The notes under the pieces: model-generated
Seen by the model: only the letters and a program-made list of their open reading frames with translations
Database searches by the model: none
Told to the model about the DNA's origin: nothing
Position numbers and translations under genes: made by a program
Part shown: piece after piece, positions 44,365-53,352 of the stretch
How the letters are laid out: every line of letters begins with the position of its first letter
How positions within the stretch are numbered: the stretch's first letter is position 1
Assembly (NCBI RefSeq): GCF_030503435.1
Contig: NZ_JAUKPO010000008.1
Coordinates: forward strand, 186,001 to 250,000
Length of the DNA stretch: 64,000 bases
Source of the DNA: Rhodocytophaga aerolata
GTDB taxonomy: Bacteria > Bacteroidota > Bacteroidia > Cytophagales > 172606-1
Direction of reading: 5' to 3'

Positions 44365-44712
44365 ATAGAGTTTCAGATTATAGTATTGCCGTATGGGGCA
44401 AGCACAAACCCGCGTTAAGCCGGTCTGTTTTAAGGCCATACAACCTATGGACACTTACGTGAAGCCCATAATAAAGTTTTGTCTTTATCCTGGATGCATC
44501 TGTCCTTAAACCAGAGCTTTGTAAAAAATAGTCAGCCTGCTTGGACCCACACCAAAAGTAGCTTTTCAGGTAGTTTTCCAAAGATCCGGCAGGTGCCGGA
44601 GGCATAATCTCGCTTTATTTATTTCTATTCCTTCTATTATTTGTTATATTGACGCGCATTGCCGCAAGGACAGTGATTAACTAAACTTCTACAATTAATT
44701 TTTCCGATTTCT
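44365..44712. other. intergenic region, nothing recognised
   Basis: 348 bp between the proline-rich gene and the TAT-like isomerase gene. Both promoters should be here, but I find no full consensus box, hairpin or RNA gene. Confidence 0.4.
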
Positions 44713-45552
44713 ATGTCTACGATTACCCGTAAAGAATTTTTACAACGCTCCGGGGCCGGCGTATTGGGAAGCACGCTGCTCTCTGGCTTCTCCCCTTCGC
44801 TTGCTTCTTCCAACGCTGTACAGGATAAACTGAATCTGGGTATGGCTTCTTATACCTTACGTAAGTTTACCCTGGACGAAGTAATAGCTATCTGCAAAAA
44901 ACTTGAGTTAAAACATGTGGCGTTGAAAGATTTCCATTTGCCGTTAAGTTTAACTCAGGAGCAACTAAAAGCCCGGGTAGCCCAGGTACGGGAAGCAGGC
45001 CTTGATCTGTATGGGGGTGGGGTAATTTACATGAAAACCGAAGACGAAGTAAGCAAGGCGTTTGACTACGCCCGGCAGGCCGGATTTAAAATGATTGTTG
45101 GCGTACCGTCTCATAACCTGTTGAGCCTGGCCGAGCAAAAAGTGAAAGAAACCAATATTATGCTGGCTATTCACAACCATGGCCCAGGCGATGAAGTATA
45201 CCCCAGCCCTGAATCGGTTTATGAAAAAATAAAAGATCTGGATAACCGGATTGGCCTGTGTATAGATATTGGGCATACCCAGCGCATTGGGCAAGACCCA
45301 GCAAAAATGGCTGCCAAATATGCGAATCGCCTCTACGATATTCATATAAAAGATGTAACAGGCTCTACCGGCAAAGATACCCCTTTGGAAATTGGCCGGG
45401 GAGTTATAAATATACCTGCTTTTCTAAAGGCACTGGTAAAAGCAAAATACAAACATGTTGTATCCCTGGAATACGAGAAAGATGGTGATGATCCGGTACC
45501 GGGCTCTGCAGAATCAGTTGGCTATATCCGGGGTGTATTGAAAGTACTTTAG
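44713..45552 (+). CDS. exported sugar-phosphate isomerase/epimerase (TIM barrel)
   Basis: 279 residues. The N-terminus 'ITRKEFLQRSGAGVLGSTLL' resembles a Tat or lipid-type export signal, with Arg-Lys instead of Arg-Arg. The rest is an AP endonuclease-2/xylose isomerase-like barrel: 'MASYTLRKFTLDEVIAICK', 'NIMLAIHNHGPGD' and 'IGLCIDIGHTQRIGQDP', 'LYDIHIKDVTG' and 'VSLEYEKDGDDPVPG', whose Glu, Asp and His would hold a divalent metal. It may isomerise or epimerise a sugar outside the cytoplasm. It is at the end of the glycan region, after two glycosidase genes. Confidence 0.88.
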   Translation: MSTITRKEFLQRSGAGVLGSTLLSGFSPSLASSNAVQDKLNLGMASYTLRKFTLDEVIAICKKLELKHVALKDFHLPLSLTQEQLKARVAQVREAGLDLYGGGVIYMKTEDEVSKAFDYARQAGFKMIVGVPSHNLLSLAEQKVKETNIMLAIHNHGPGDEVYPSPESVYEKIKDLDNRIGLCIDIGHTQRIGQDPAKMAAKYANRLYDIHIKDVTGSTGKDTPLEIGRGVINIPAFLKALVKAKYKHVVSLEYEKDGDDPVPGSAESVGYIRGVLKVL

Positions 45553-45658
45553 AATACATATAGAACTTAACCAGTGGCTGGGAAAACTAAAGCTTATCTT
45601 ATTTCCGGCCATTGGTTATCAACTTCTGGGCTTCACTTTTTGTACTTCTGCAAAAGCC

Positions 45659-46234
45659 ATGAATCAAGAGTTAACTTTACTATTTGACGAAGACCAGCAG
45701 GAATGCCTCAATCAGCCTCCAGATAGTACGCCTGAACATAAAGCAATGCGGATGCGGATAAAAGCACGGATAGCAAAGGTTCAAGCTATTATAGAATCGG
45801 CAACACGTTTATCAGGGGAAGATTATTTTTATGCTTGTATTATTTTTCTGCATGGAGACTGTCCGGAAGATTTCTGGCAAGCCTATACCTGTGCCCTAAA
45901 AAGTGTAGAACTACAGTATGCACCTGCCCGAAAACTGGCTGCAGCAGCTTACGACCGGTGGCTGATGTATCAGGGCAAGCCGCAAAAGTACGGACTCCAG
46001 TATGTGCCGGATGGAACCAGATTAAGAGTATGGGATGTAGACCCGCAAACAACCGATGCCGAAAGAGCCGACTGGGATGTGCCACCCCTAGAAGAACTCT
46101 ACGAACACGCCCAACAGCTGACAAAAACCTACGATTTGTCAAAAATAGACATGCATAATAAGCCTCAATGGTTGAAGGATGCTATAAAAAGGTGGCAAGC
46201 AGAAGAAAATAGCTATACCAATAAAAATCACTGA
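45659..46234 (+). CDS. DUF6624-like protein
   Basis: 191 residues, no signal or membrane segment. The middle reads 'RLSGEDYFYACIIFLHGDCPEDFWQAY', 'ARKLAAAAYDRWLMYQGKPQKYGLQ' and the end 'DPQTTDAERADWDVPPLEELYEHAQ', split. This resembles the DUF6624 pattern (an 'RWL...GKPQKYGTQ' core followed by 'NVDERRA..GLPPL.E') found in Bacteroidota and Actinobacteria. The function is unknown. It is the first of several small genes that precede the zinc-ribbon methyltransferase and reads rightward. Confidence 0.65.
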   Translation: MNQELTLLFDEDQQECLNQPPDSTPEHKAMRMRIKARIAKVQAIIESATRLSGEDYFYACIIFLHGDCPEDFWQAYTCALKSVELQYAPARKLAAAAYDRWLMYQGKPQKYGLQYVPDGTRLRVWDVDPQTTDAERADWDVPPLEELYEHAQQLTKTYDLSKIDMHNKPQWLKDAIKRWQAEENSYTNKNH

Positions 46235-46367
46235 ATAACTATCTGGTAAGAATTGAATAAGAGGCAAATGTATAAAAGAAAAAGTTCTACGTTTCGTTCT
46301 GGAAAGCCTGGCATAAAACAGTGAATTTTCAGTTCATGCAGTCTTTACTTTGCCTGCAAAATCAACG

Positions 46368-46562
46368 TCATATATTGAAGCAATGGCTGATAATAGTATA
46401 GTAGTCGCTGCTGTATAAATCGAGGCACCACTGATAGAGTTCCAGTACTTCCGTATCAGCAAGGTTTTCAATGGCTTTTAGTAGTTCTTTTTCAAATAAG
46501 CTTTTATCAAAGCTAACTTTTTCAAGAATGTATTTACTGTACTCCAAATAAGTAGTTTTCAA
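46368..46562 (-). CDS. short helical hypothetical protein
   Basis: 64 residues starting from TTG 46562. The sequence is helical and charged ('KYILEKVSFDKSLFEKELLKAIENL', 'EVLELYQWCLDLYSSDYYTII'), with no signal. Codon use is like a real gene and it resembles nothing I can name; the layout (an N-terminal helix, then 'L.D...LELY.WC') suggests a small binding protein. It lies alone. The TTG start is the only early start in frame. Moderately likely to be real. Confidence 0.5.
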   Translation of the reverse strand: MKTTYLEYSKYILEKVSFDKSLFEKELLKAIENLADTEVLELYQWCLDLYSSDYYTIISHCFNI

Positions 46563-46686
46563 TAGAAGTAAATGTTTAGTAAGTAACCCATAACCAGACG
46601 ATGTGCAACGAATAAAGGCATAAGAAGCAGAGACTTTTTTAGCTTTTGATCAGCCATTGCCCTAGAAATCCAACATACAGTATGTG

Positions 46687-46717
46687 AAAGAACCGCCAAG
46701 TAGCTCGGCGGTTCTTT
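46687..46717. terminator. intrinsic terminator, both directions possible
   Basis: Stem AAAGAACCGCC (46687-46697) with GGCGGTTCTTT (46707-46717) around a 9-nt loop. It starts 5 bp after the stop of the minus-strand gene at 46722-47006, and the plus side ends in four T. Confidence 0.8.
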
Positions 46718-46721
46718 TCTA

Positions 46722-47006
46722 CTATAACTCTACAGCTAATACAGCATGCACAGGAATAATATACCCTCCTGTAACCTGCATATAATCTTCAAGCACTGAC
46801 CATACTACTGATTCTACTTGTTGAATTTCTCCGTCATCTGCCTGATAAACTATGTTTACTGGCTGATGGAAAAGGTTTCCTAAACATTGCGCTTTGCTCA
46901 ACAAATACTGGCGGTTTTCCCGGGCTTGCTGTTCAGCTAAGGCGTCTTTTTTGCTAAAATGGATATGACCTATGGAATTCATTGACATATTTTTAATACC
47001 TATCAT
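46722..47006 (-). CDS. small cytoplasmic hypothetical protein
   Basis: 94 residues, ATG 47006; starts at ATG 46988 or 46982 are also possible. No signal peptide. Features are 'NRQYLLSKAQCLGNLFHQPVNIVY' and 'SVVWSVLEDYMQVTGGYIIPVHAV', split here. The last part, with strands and a 'GGYIIPVHAVLAVEL' end, resembles small LSM-like or SH3-like barrels, but I cannot name a family. It ends at a terminator. Confidence 0.6.
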   Translation of the reverse strand: MIGIKNMSMNSIGHIHFSKKDALAEQQARENRQYLLSKAQCLGNLFHQPVNIVYQADDGEIQQVESVVWSVLEDYMQVTGGYIIPVHAVLAVEL

Positions 47007-47095
47007 GGCAATACAATTTTATTTGGGTGAGAATAATAAAAGATGGGCTGCTAATAAAAATTAGCAGGTAAGCGTAGCAGAAAGATAGTACAAGT

Positions 47096-47479
47096 CTAAT
47101 TCAGCAAAACTCTGTACAATAAATAGAGGGGGCAACGTTGATGGAGGTATGGGCTTATCTGGAATAAGCTGTTCTTTTTGCCGGATATGAATATAATATA
47201 ATCCAGGCAATACGAAGTATACAGTAAATTCTTAAGTGATGGATCTGTTGATTTAAGCGTTAATCCGGGAGCAGAAAGTTGATTATCGCGCGTAAATTCT
47301 ACAGGGGTAGAGGGGTAGCAGGGTAATTCAAAACTTAGCTTATTTTGTTGGCTGATGTTTTGGTGTTTTACCGCAGATACAAAGGTATGAGCCGTTAAAT
47401 TTACATTGAACGTATATCCTACTATCAGAGCCAGCAGGCCAGATATAAACCAATATTTGATTGGCGGACAACTATTCAT
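47096..47479 (-). CDS. small exported or anchored hypothetical protein
   Basis: 127 residues with one N-terminal hydrophobic segment ('YWFISGLLALIVGYTF'), so it is anchored or exported. The rest has no recognised motif; two Cys (in 'LPCYPS' and 'SYCLDY') and a final 'HQRCPLYLLYRVLLN' stand out. A related arrangement in other Bacteroidota is plausible, but I have no firm match. No partner gene is obvious. Confidence 0.5.
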   Translation of the reverse strand: MNSCPPIKYWFISGLLALIVGYTFNVNLTAHTFVSAVKHQNISQQNKLSFELPCYPSTPVEFTRDNQLSAPGLTLKSTDPSLKNLLYTSYCLDYIIFISGKKNSLFQISPYLHQRCPLYLLYRVLLN

Positions 47480-47883
47480 AGCAGTAGACCTTTAGCATAA
47501 CAACTTTACCAGAAGATTTCTCACCATACCTGGCATCCTTAAATGTACCAAACAATCATTAATAAAGCATTAAAATCATATTAAAAAGCAATTAAATAGA
47601 ACCGGATTTTTCTCAACTGAAGTTTATACTCAAGCTGCTAGCTTTAAACTAATCCACCAGAAAGTGCATATAGATAAAACAAAGCAGAAAGGCACTAGCA
47701 ATAATATACCGAGGTACTCATTGGCATCACTCACCCGATTGGCTAAAAATGGGTAACTAGGTAATTTTGCAGACGATGGCAATTAGACGGATGCAGGCGC
47801 AGGTATGCATACTTGTATGCTCAACACTAAATTTTTTATATAAAAACAGGCGACACCTAAGTACCAGACTCTTTTATCAGTAT
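47480..47883. other. AT-rich intergenic region, nothing recognised
   Basis: 404 bp between the starts and ends of minus-strand genes. A short plus-strand frame at 47767-48003 overlaps the methyltransferase gene and is not credible. No hairpin or tRNA. Confidence 0.4.
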
Positions 47884-48651
47884 TTATATTTTTCTACAGA
47901 AATACACAATTTCTCCTTCGGGAAGGGCATATTTTGTTACTACCTGTTTTTCCAGCTCTTTTACAAAGGTATCGGCTTTCACCTGGAAACCAGCTTTTTC
48001 TAACCTATCTTTATAATCCAGGCCATATAGGCGTACATGGTCTTTCTGCCAGTAATATTTTTCACGGTCTGCTTCGGAGGTAATGGAAGGATCTTCGAGT
48101 GTAGTAGCCCTGGTAACATCCATTGGCGATTGTACAATAGCCCAGCCATTCGGCTTTAGTACGCGGTGTAATTCACGCATGGCCTGAATATCATTATCCA
48201 CATGTTCCATTACGTGGTTACAAAAGGCTACATCAAAAGTATTGGCTTCAAAAGGAATGGCATGAATATCCATTTTTACTTTGGCCAAAGGGGACTCAAT
48301 ATCTGCCGTAATATATTCCAGATTTTTCATGGCCTCGAAACGGTCTATAAAACAATGTTCCGGAGCCACATGCAATACTTTTAGAGGATCTTTAAAGAAA
48401 TTCGTTTTTTTCTGCAAATACAGCCACATCAGCCGGTGCCGTTCCAGGGCAAGGCAATTGGGGCAAAGCGCATTATTACGGGGATTTGTACGCCCATAGG
48501 GCATAAATTTACTAAACTGGCTATGGCATACCGGACATTCCACGGCGTTTCCCTTATAAAAAACAGCTATTGCTTTGAGGGCAACATGACTAACCAGCTG
48601 AAGGTATTTCCGCGGCACATGCCGGATAACAAAACTTATTATCTGCTTCAT
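47884..48651 (-). CDS. SAM-dependent methyltransferase with N-terminal zinc ribbon
   Basis: 255 residues. Two CxxC knuckles, 'VECPVCHSQF' and 'ALCPNCLALERHRLMW', about 25 residues apart at residues 35-75, should bind zinc. The class I methyltransferase fold follows with motif I 'VLHVAPEHCF' (not the glycine-rich standard), 'FDVAFCNHVMEHVDNDIQAM' and 'LHRVLKPNGWAIVQSP', split. This type is common near polysaccharide genes, with unproven substrates. It stands alone here. A membrane or export signal is absent; the N-terminal helix 'MKQIISFVIRHVPRKYL' is amphipathic. Confidence 0.88.
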   Translation of the reverse strand: MKQIISFVIRHVPRKYLQLVSHVALKAIAVFYKGNAVECPVCHSQFSKFMPYGRTNPRNNALCPNCLALERHRLMWLYLQKKTNFFKDPLKVLHVAPEHCFIDRFEAMKNLEYITADIESPLAKVKMDIHAIPFEANTFDVAFCNHVMEHVDNDIQAMRELHRVLKPNGWAIVQSPMDVTRATTLEDPSITSEADREKYYWQKDHVRLYGLDYKDRLEKAGFQVKADTFVKELEKQVVTKYALPEGEIVYFCRKI

Positions 48652-48994
48652 TTAGAGGATGCGTAATTGAGTGAATGAGTGCTCTGCACACTCTTCCAAT
48701 AGGGTAGTTTCATGAAGTAAGCATTCCAGACAGCATTTGTAAAGATTTCCAAATTTTGTTTGCTTTCTACTGACAGCATGCCTTCCTAACTGAAAATAAT
48801 TTTATACCATCAGCAAAACCCGAATTATTCTATCACCTTACCTAGTTGTTGTCTCTCGTGTTCACTTAATTTCTTGTAGCGGCAAAGATAAACATAAAAA
48901 AAATATACTATAGAGCCGTTCGAGTATTAACTATTTTAGATTATATTTAATATTTCAAGCTTTTAACTAAACCTATCTACCTAACCCACCTCCT
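48652..48994. other. intergenic region before the export operon
   Basis: 343 bp between divergent genes. It should contain the promoter of the adaptor-permease-TolC operon, but I see no TTG-N17-23-TAnnTTTG match and no palindromic operator. Confidence 0.4.
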
Positions 48995-50278
48995 ATGAAA
49001 AGCAAAATCTTATATGTACTTATAGGGCTTATTGTAGTCCTGGCAGCCGCTTGGTTTGTTTTACGTCCTGGCAGTAAAGCAGATGCAGATATGCTCGTAC
49101 CGGTGAAGAAAGGGGAATTTGAGATTCTGGTAAGTGCTTCCGGCGAATTAGAGGCAAAAAATTCTGTACGCATTACTGGTCCATCTTCTTTGCAAGCCAT
49201 CCAGATATGGCAGGTAAAAATTTCAGATCTGGTAGCTGAGGGAACGGCTGTAAAAAAAGGAGATTATATTGCTTTACTGGACAAAACTGAAATTGGAAAT
49301 AAACTCAGAGAACGGGAAACCGAACTTCAGAAAGAAGAATCGAGGTTTGTACAAACCCAACTAGATACTACCCTTACCTTACGGGCTGCACGCGACGAAT
49401 TAACAAACCTGGCATTTACGGTAAAAGAAAAAGAAATAGTGCTGGAACAATCTAAATACGAACCGCCAGCCACTATCCGCCAGGCTGAAATAGATATGCA
49501 GAAAGCCAAACGAAGCTACGAACAAGCCAAAGAAAATTACCGCATTAAGAAAAACCAGGCAGCTGCCAAAATGCAGGAAGTAGCCGTATTGGTAGACCAG
49601 AATAAGAGCCGCGTACAACAGATTACCGATATTATGAAGGAGTTTACCATCAATGCTCCTGAAAGCGGCATGGTAATTTACCAGAGAGAATGGAATGGCC
49701 GGAAAAAAACAGTAGGATCTACCATACAACCCTGGGACCCCACCGTAGCCACGCTGCCCGACCTGTCGGTTATGCTTTCCAAAACTTATGTAAATGAAGT
49801 AGATATACGGAAAATTAAAAAAGACCAGATTGTGCGGATTGGCCTGGATGCTTTCCCCGAGAAAAAACTTAGCGGCAAAGTTATCTCTGTAGCCAACGTA
49901 GGTGAACAAATGCCTAATTCCGATTCCAAAGTGTTTGAGGTCAATATTCAGGTAAACGAAAGTGATACTACCCTCCGCCCAGCCATGACTACCAGTAACA
50001 ACATTGTGGCTAATAAGCTAAAAGATGTGCTGTTTGCTCCCCTGGAATGCTTGCACAGTCAGGGAGATAGCCTTACCTATGTATTCAAAAAAAGCGGAGC
50101 GAGTATAGTTAAACAACAAGTAAAAATCGGGCAAACCAACGATAATGAGGCTGTCATTATAGAAGGTGTAAAAGAAGGCGACGACTTATACCTGTCTGTG
50201 CCAAAAAATGCAGAAAGCAAACAACTCGTCTTGTTACCTGCATCCCCGGCTGCCCCTGCCATTACTTCCAGAGAGTAA
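48995..50278 (+). CDS. HlyD/MacA-like periplasmic adaptor
   Basis: 427 residues. N-terminal membrane helix ('ILYVLIGLIVVLAAAWFVL'), then a lipoyl half ('ASGELEAKNSVRITGP', 'GTAVKKGDYIALLDKTEI'), a long coiled-coil hairpin (about 100-200) rich in Lys, Glu and Gln, the second lipoyl half ('INAPESGMVIYQRE'), a barrel ('VRIGLDAFPEKKLSGKVISVA') and a membrane-proximal end. It links an inner-membrane exporter to TolC. The next genes are a MacB-like permease and a TolC; an ATPase gene is missing. Confidence 0.92.
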   Translation: MKSKILYVLIGLIVVLAAAWFVLRPGSKADADMLVPVKKGEFEILVSASGELEAKNSVRITGPSSLQAIQIWQVKISDLVAEGTAVKKGDYIALLDKTEIGNKLRERETELQKEESRFVQTQLDTTLTLRAARDELTNLAFTVKEKEIVLEQSKYEPPATIRQAEIDMQKAKRSYEQAKENYRIKKNQAAAKMQEVAVLVDQNKSRVQQITDIMKEFTINAPESGMVIYQREWNGRKKTVGSTIQPWDPTVATLPDLSVMLSKTYVNEVDIRKIKKDQIVRIGLDAFPEKKLSGKVISVANVGEQMPNSDSKVFEVNIQVNESDTTLRPAMTTSNNIVANKLKDVLFAPLECLHSQGDSLTYVFKKSGASIVKQQVKIGQTNDNEAVIIEGVKEGDDLYLSVPKNAESKQLVLLPASPAAPAITSRE

Positions 50279-50453
50279 CAGCTTTGCTACCAATTTCAGG
50301 ACAGTGTATAGGAAGTCTGCAACAGAACTCCTGAAATTCCATTAGGGTCTCTATTAAATTTATTACTGGCGGGGGAAATTCGTGAGGAACAAGCGTTTTA
50401 CCCGCTATTTTGGAACCTGCACATTCGCACATCAACCATCAGCACAACACTCA

Positions 50454-51791
50454 ATGCTTACCAAATATTTCGTAAATCTTGGAATTGCTTTTGAAGCGAT
50501 ACAAGCCAATAAGTTGCGTTCTACCTTAACTGCCTTAGGTATTATATTCGGAGTAGCCGCTGTTATTTCTATGCTTGCGGTAGGCAATGGCGCCCAGCAG
50601 GAAATTCTTGAACAGATAAAACTGGTAGGGGTAAACAATGTAGTAATTACCCCCATTGTCGAGCAGAAAGAGGAAAAAGTAGAAGCAGAAGAGGGAAAAA
50701 AGGAAAAGAAAACCTATTCTCCGGGCCTGACACTGGCCGATGCCCAAAGCATAAAAGCACATATCCCAGGTATTAGCAAAGTAAGTCCGGAAATTCTGCT
50801 GGAAACCAATATTATCAAAAATGGTGTCAGGCGGTCTGCCAAGCTGGTAGGCGTAGAACCTACCTACTTTGATATAGGCAATTTTTCATTAAAAAGCGGC
50901 AAAATGTTTAATGATCACCAGCTATCGCATGGGGAGCAAGTATGCATTATTGGCAAAGGAATTCAGACCAGATTTTTTACCAAAGAAGAACCACTGGGCA
51001 AATACATTAAATGCGGCAAACACTGGCTGAAAATTATCGGCGTGCTGGACGAACGGCTGATCTCTGAAAACTCGGTATCTAAACTAGGCATCCGCGACTA
51101 TAATATGGATGTATATGTACCGCTGAAAACTGTGCTGATGCGGTATACTAACCGGTCGTTGCTTACCGAAGCTATGATTCAGCGGGCAGCTAATGAAAAT
51201 CAACAAAATGAGGGAGAACAAAACAAAGAAGCAAAAAACTACCACCAGATAGACCGCATGGTGGTGCAAGTAAACGAAACTGAGTTTCTCACGCCAAGCT
51301 CTGAGGTTATATCCCGGATGCTGCAGCGTCGGCACAACAACATGATCGATTATGAAATAAGCATTCCTGAACTACTGCTCAAACAACAGCAGCGCACAAA
51401 AGATATTTTTAACATTGTGCTAGGGGCTATCGCCGGTATTTCGCTACTGGTAGGCGGCATTGGCATTATGAACATTATGCTGGCCTCCGTGCTGGAACGG
51501 ATTAAAGAAATTGGCTTGCGTTTATCTATTGGGGCTAAAAAACAAGATATTATTCTTCAATTCCTGATGGAATCTACCATGATCAGCCTAACTGGCGGGT
51601 TAATTGGCGTGTTTTTAGGAATTTCTATTGCTATTCTGATCTCTCATATAGCCAACATTCCGACCATTATCTCTCCGATGTCTATTGTCATTTCTTTTGG
51701 TATTTCTTCGTTTGTTGGCCTGGTATTCGGCATTGCACCTGCCAGGCGGGCTGCTAATCAAAACCCTATAACCTCTCTCCGGTATGAATAA
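50454..51791 (+). CDS. MacB/FtsX-like ABC transporter permease without ATPase domain
   Basis: About 445 residues from ATG 50454; GTG 50382 is possible but gives an unlikely start. The MacB-type N-terminal helix ('ANKLRSTLTALGIIFGVAAVISMLAVG') leads to a MacB-PCD periplasmic domain (about 45-310) and an FtsX domain with three helices: 'NIVLGAIAGISLLVGGIGIMNIM', 'GGLIGVFLGISIAILISHI' and a last one, then the typical end 'PARRAANQNPITSLRYE'. Unlike E. coli MacB, the nucleotide-binding domain is absent and no ATPase gene stands between adaptor and permease (175-bp gap). An ATPase from elsewhere must serve. The stop overlaps the next gene by 8 bp. Confidence 0.92.
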   Translation: MLTKYFVNLGIAFEAIQANKLRSTLTALGIIFGVAAVISMLAVGNGAQQEILEQIKLVGVNNVVITPIVEQKEEKVEAEEGKKEKKTYSPGLTLADAQSIKAHIPGISKVSPEILLETNIIKNGVRRSAKLVGVEPTYFDIGNFSLKSGKMFNDHQLSHGEQVCIIGKGIQTRFFTKEEPLGKYIKCGKHWLKIIGVLDERLISENSVSKLGIRDYNMDVYVPLKTVLMRYTNRSLLTEAMIQRAANENQQNEGEQNKEAKNYHQIDRMVVQVNETEFLTPSSEVISRMLQRRHNNMIDYEISIPELLLKQQQRTKDIFNIVLGAIAGISLLVGGIGIMNIMLASVLERIKEIGLRLSIGAKKQDIILQFLMESTMISLTGGLIGVFLGISIAILISHIANIPTIISPMSIVISFGISSFVGLVFGIAPARRAANQNPITSLRYE

Positions 51792-53271
51792 ATGTATTTT
51801 TCTTTTCTTTGTTCTTCTTTTAACTAGTGCAGGAAGCATACAAGCCCAGGAAGTAGACACCCTAAAACCGCCGGTGGTACTAACCCTGGAAGATGTTATT
51901 GACCTGGCCAAAAGGCAGTCTCCCTCCTATTATCAGGCCTCTAATAATAAAGAGCTAAGTTACTGGCAGTGGCGGACCTACAAATCCGATTATATGCCTC
52001 AACTATTTCTGTTTGGAACACTACCTAATTACGAAAAAGCATATAATCCTATTTTGCAGCCAGATGGAAGCTATGATGCCAGACTTCAGCATTATGCTAA
52101 CTCAGATGTAGGTTTATCGCTGCAGCAGAATGTAGGGGCTACAGGCGGGCGTTTTTTTGCTACTTCCCGGCTTAACCGCATTGATAATTTTAACGATGGC
52201 CGCACTATTAACTACAATTCCCGGCCCTTTCTGGTAGGGTATCAGCAACCGCTTTTCCAGTTTAATGCCTTACAGTGGAACAGAAGAATAGAACCTTTGA
52301 AGTTTGAAGAATCCAAGCGGTTATATCTGGAAGATTTGGAAGAAATTGCTGTGATAGCTACCGACCGGTTTTTTAGTTTATTACTGGAACAAATTAATTT
52401 GGAGATTGCTCTTAAGAACCAGGCGAATAACGACACTATTTATAAAATAGCCCAGGGCCGGTATAATCTGGGTAAGATAGCCGAAGATGAATTGCTGCAA
52501 CTGGAGCTTACGGCTATGAATTCTGACCAGGCTGTTTCCCAGGCAAAGCTTAACCTGGAAACATCTACCCTGCGGCTGAAAATTTTTATTGGAGTTACAG
52601 ATAATCAACCCATCCAGTTAGTGAGACCTGATTCTATCCCCACCTTTGAAGTAGACGAAAGCGAAGCTATTGAAGAAGCGAATAAGAACCGGCAAGCGGT
52701 TATTGGTTTTAAAAGAAGGTTACTGGAAGCAGAACGGGATGTTGCCAAAGCAAAAGGAGATAACGGCTTGAATGCAGATATTGTAGCTACCTATGGTACC
52801 ACTGGCGCATCGCTGACGCAAGTAGGCGATTCCTATGCAAACACGGTTCCGCAACAAACCTTACAGGTTGGATTTAATATACCCATTATGGACTGGGGAC
52901 GCAGCCGGTCCAGACGTAAAGTAGCCATGGCTAACCTGGATGTTACGAAAAACATTGTTGGCCAGGATGTGCTCAACTTTGAACAGGAAATTTATACCCA
53001 GGTACGCAACTACCGGATGTTAAAAGACCAGTTGAAAATAACACGTAAATCAGATGAAGTGGCCCAGAAAAGGTATGATATCTCCAAAAACAGGTACCTG
53101 ATCGGGAAGATAGACATTACAAATCTAAATATTGCCTTGCAGGAAAAAGACAAAGCCAAACGTGATTATGTCGCCTCTCTACGAAGTTTTTGGATGGCTC
53201 ATTACAACCTTCGTCAGCTAACTTTATATGATTTTGAAACCAATCAAGCGATTAGTTCTCCCGATAAATAA
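51784..53271 (+). CDS. TolC-family outer-membrane protein of the export operon
   Basis: 495 residues with a signal peptide ending 'AGSIQAQ'. Two OEP repeats are visible: 'LTLEDVIDLAKRQSPSYYQASNN' near the start and 'EANKNRQAVIGFKRRLLEAERD' mid-way, each with coiled-coil helices; the C-terminal helix has 'KRYDISKNRYLIGKIDITNLNIALQ', split here. The start codon overlaps the permease stop by 8 bp, so the two are translationally coupled. It is distinct from the RND TolC at 21035. A terminator follows. Confidence 0.95.
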   Translation: MNKCIFLFFVLLLTSAGSIQAQEVDTLKPPVVLTLEDVIDLAKRQSPSYYQASNNKELSYWQWRTYKSDYMPQLFLFGTLPNYEKAYNPILQPDGSYDARLQHYANSDVGLSLQQNVGATGGRFFATSRLNRIDNFNDGRTINYNSRPFLVGYQQPLFQFNALQWNRRIEPLKFEESKRLYLEDLEEIAVIATDRFFSLLLEQINLEIALKNQANNDTIYKIAQGRYNLGKIAEDELLQLELTAMNSDQAVSQAKLNLETSTLRLKIFIGVTDNQPIQLVRPDSIPTFEVDESEAIEEANKNRQAVIGFKRRLLEAERDVAKAKGDNGLNADIVATYGTTGASLTQVGDSYANTVPQQTLQVGFNIPIMDWGRSRSRRKVAMANLDVTKNIVGQDVLNFEQEIYTQVRNYRMLKDQLKITRKSDEVAQKRYDISKNRYLIGKIDITNLNIALQEKDKAKRDYVASLRSFWMAHYNLRQLTLYDFETNQAISSPDK

Positions 53272-53300
53272 ACTCAAGGAGACAACTGCTAACACAACAA

Positions 53301-53328
53301 AAAAGCCGGCCTTTACTAGCCGGCTTTT
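53301..53328. terminator. intrinsic terminator after the second tolC
   Basis: AAAAGCCGGC (53301-53310) with GCCGGCTTTT (53319-53328) around an 8-nt loop. It ends the export operon and also lies downstream of the minus-strand Spy-like gene. Confidence 0.85.
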
Positions 53329-53352
53329 CTGCTTAAACCACTGTAGCAAGCG

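Noticed and set aside
44378-44605. 75-codon minus-strand frame upstream of the proline-rich gene
   Set aside because: No domain, signal or codon pattern; likely chance in the promoter region.
46600-46720. Small RNA gene between 46562 and 46722
   Set aside because: Only the terminator stem is structured; no promoter or conserved fold was seen.
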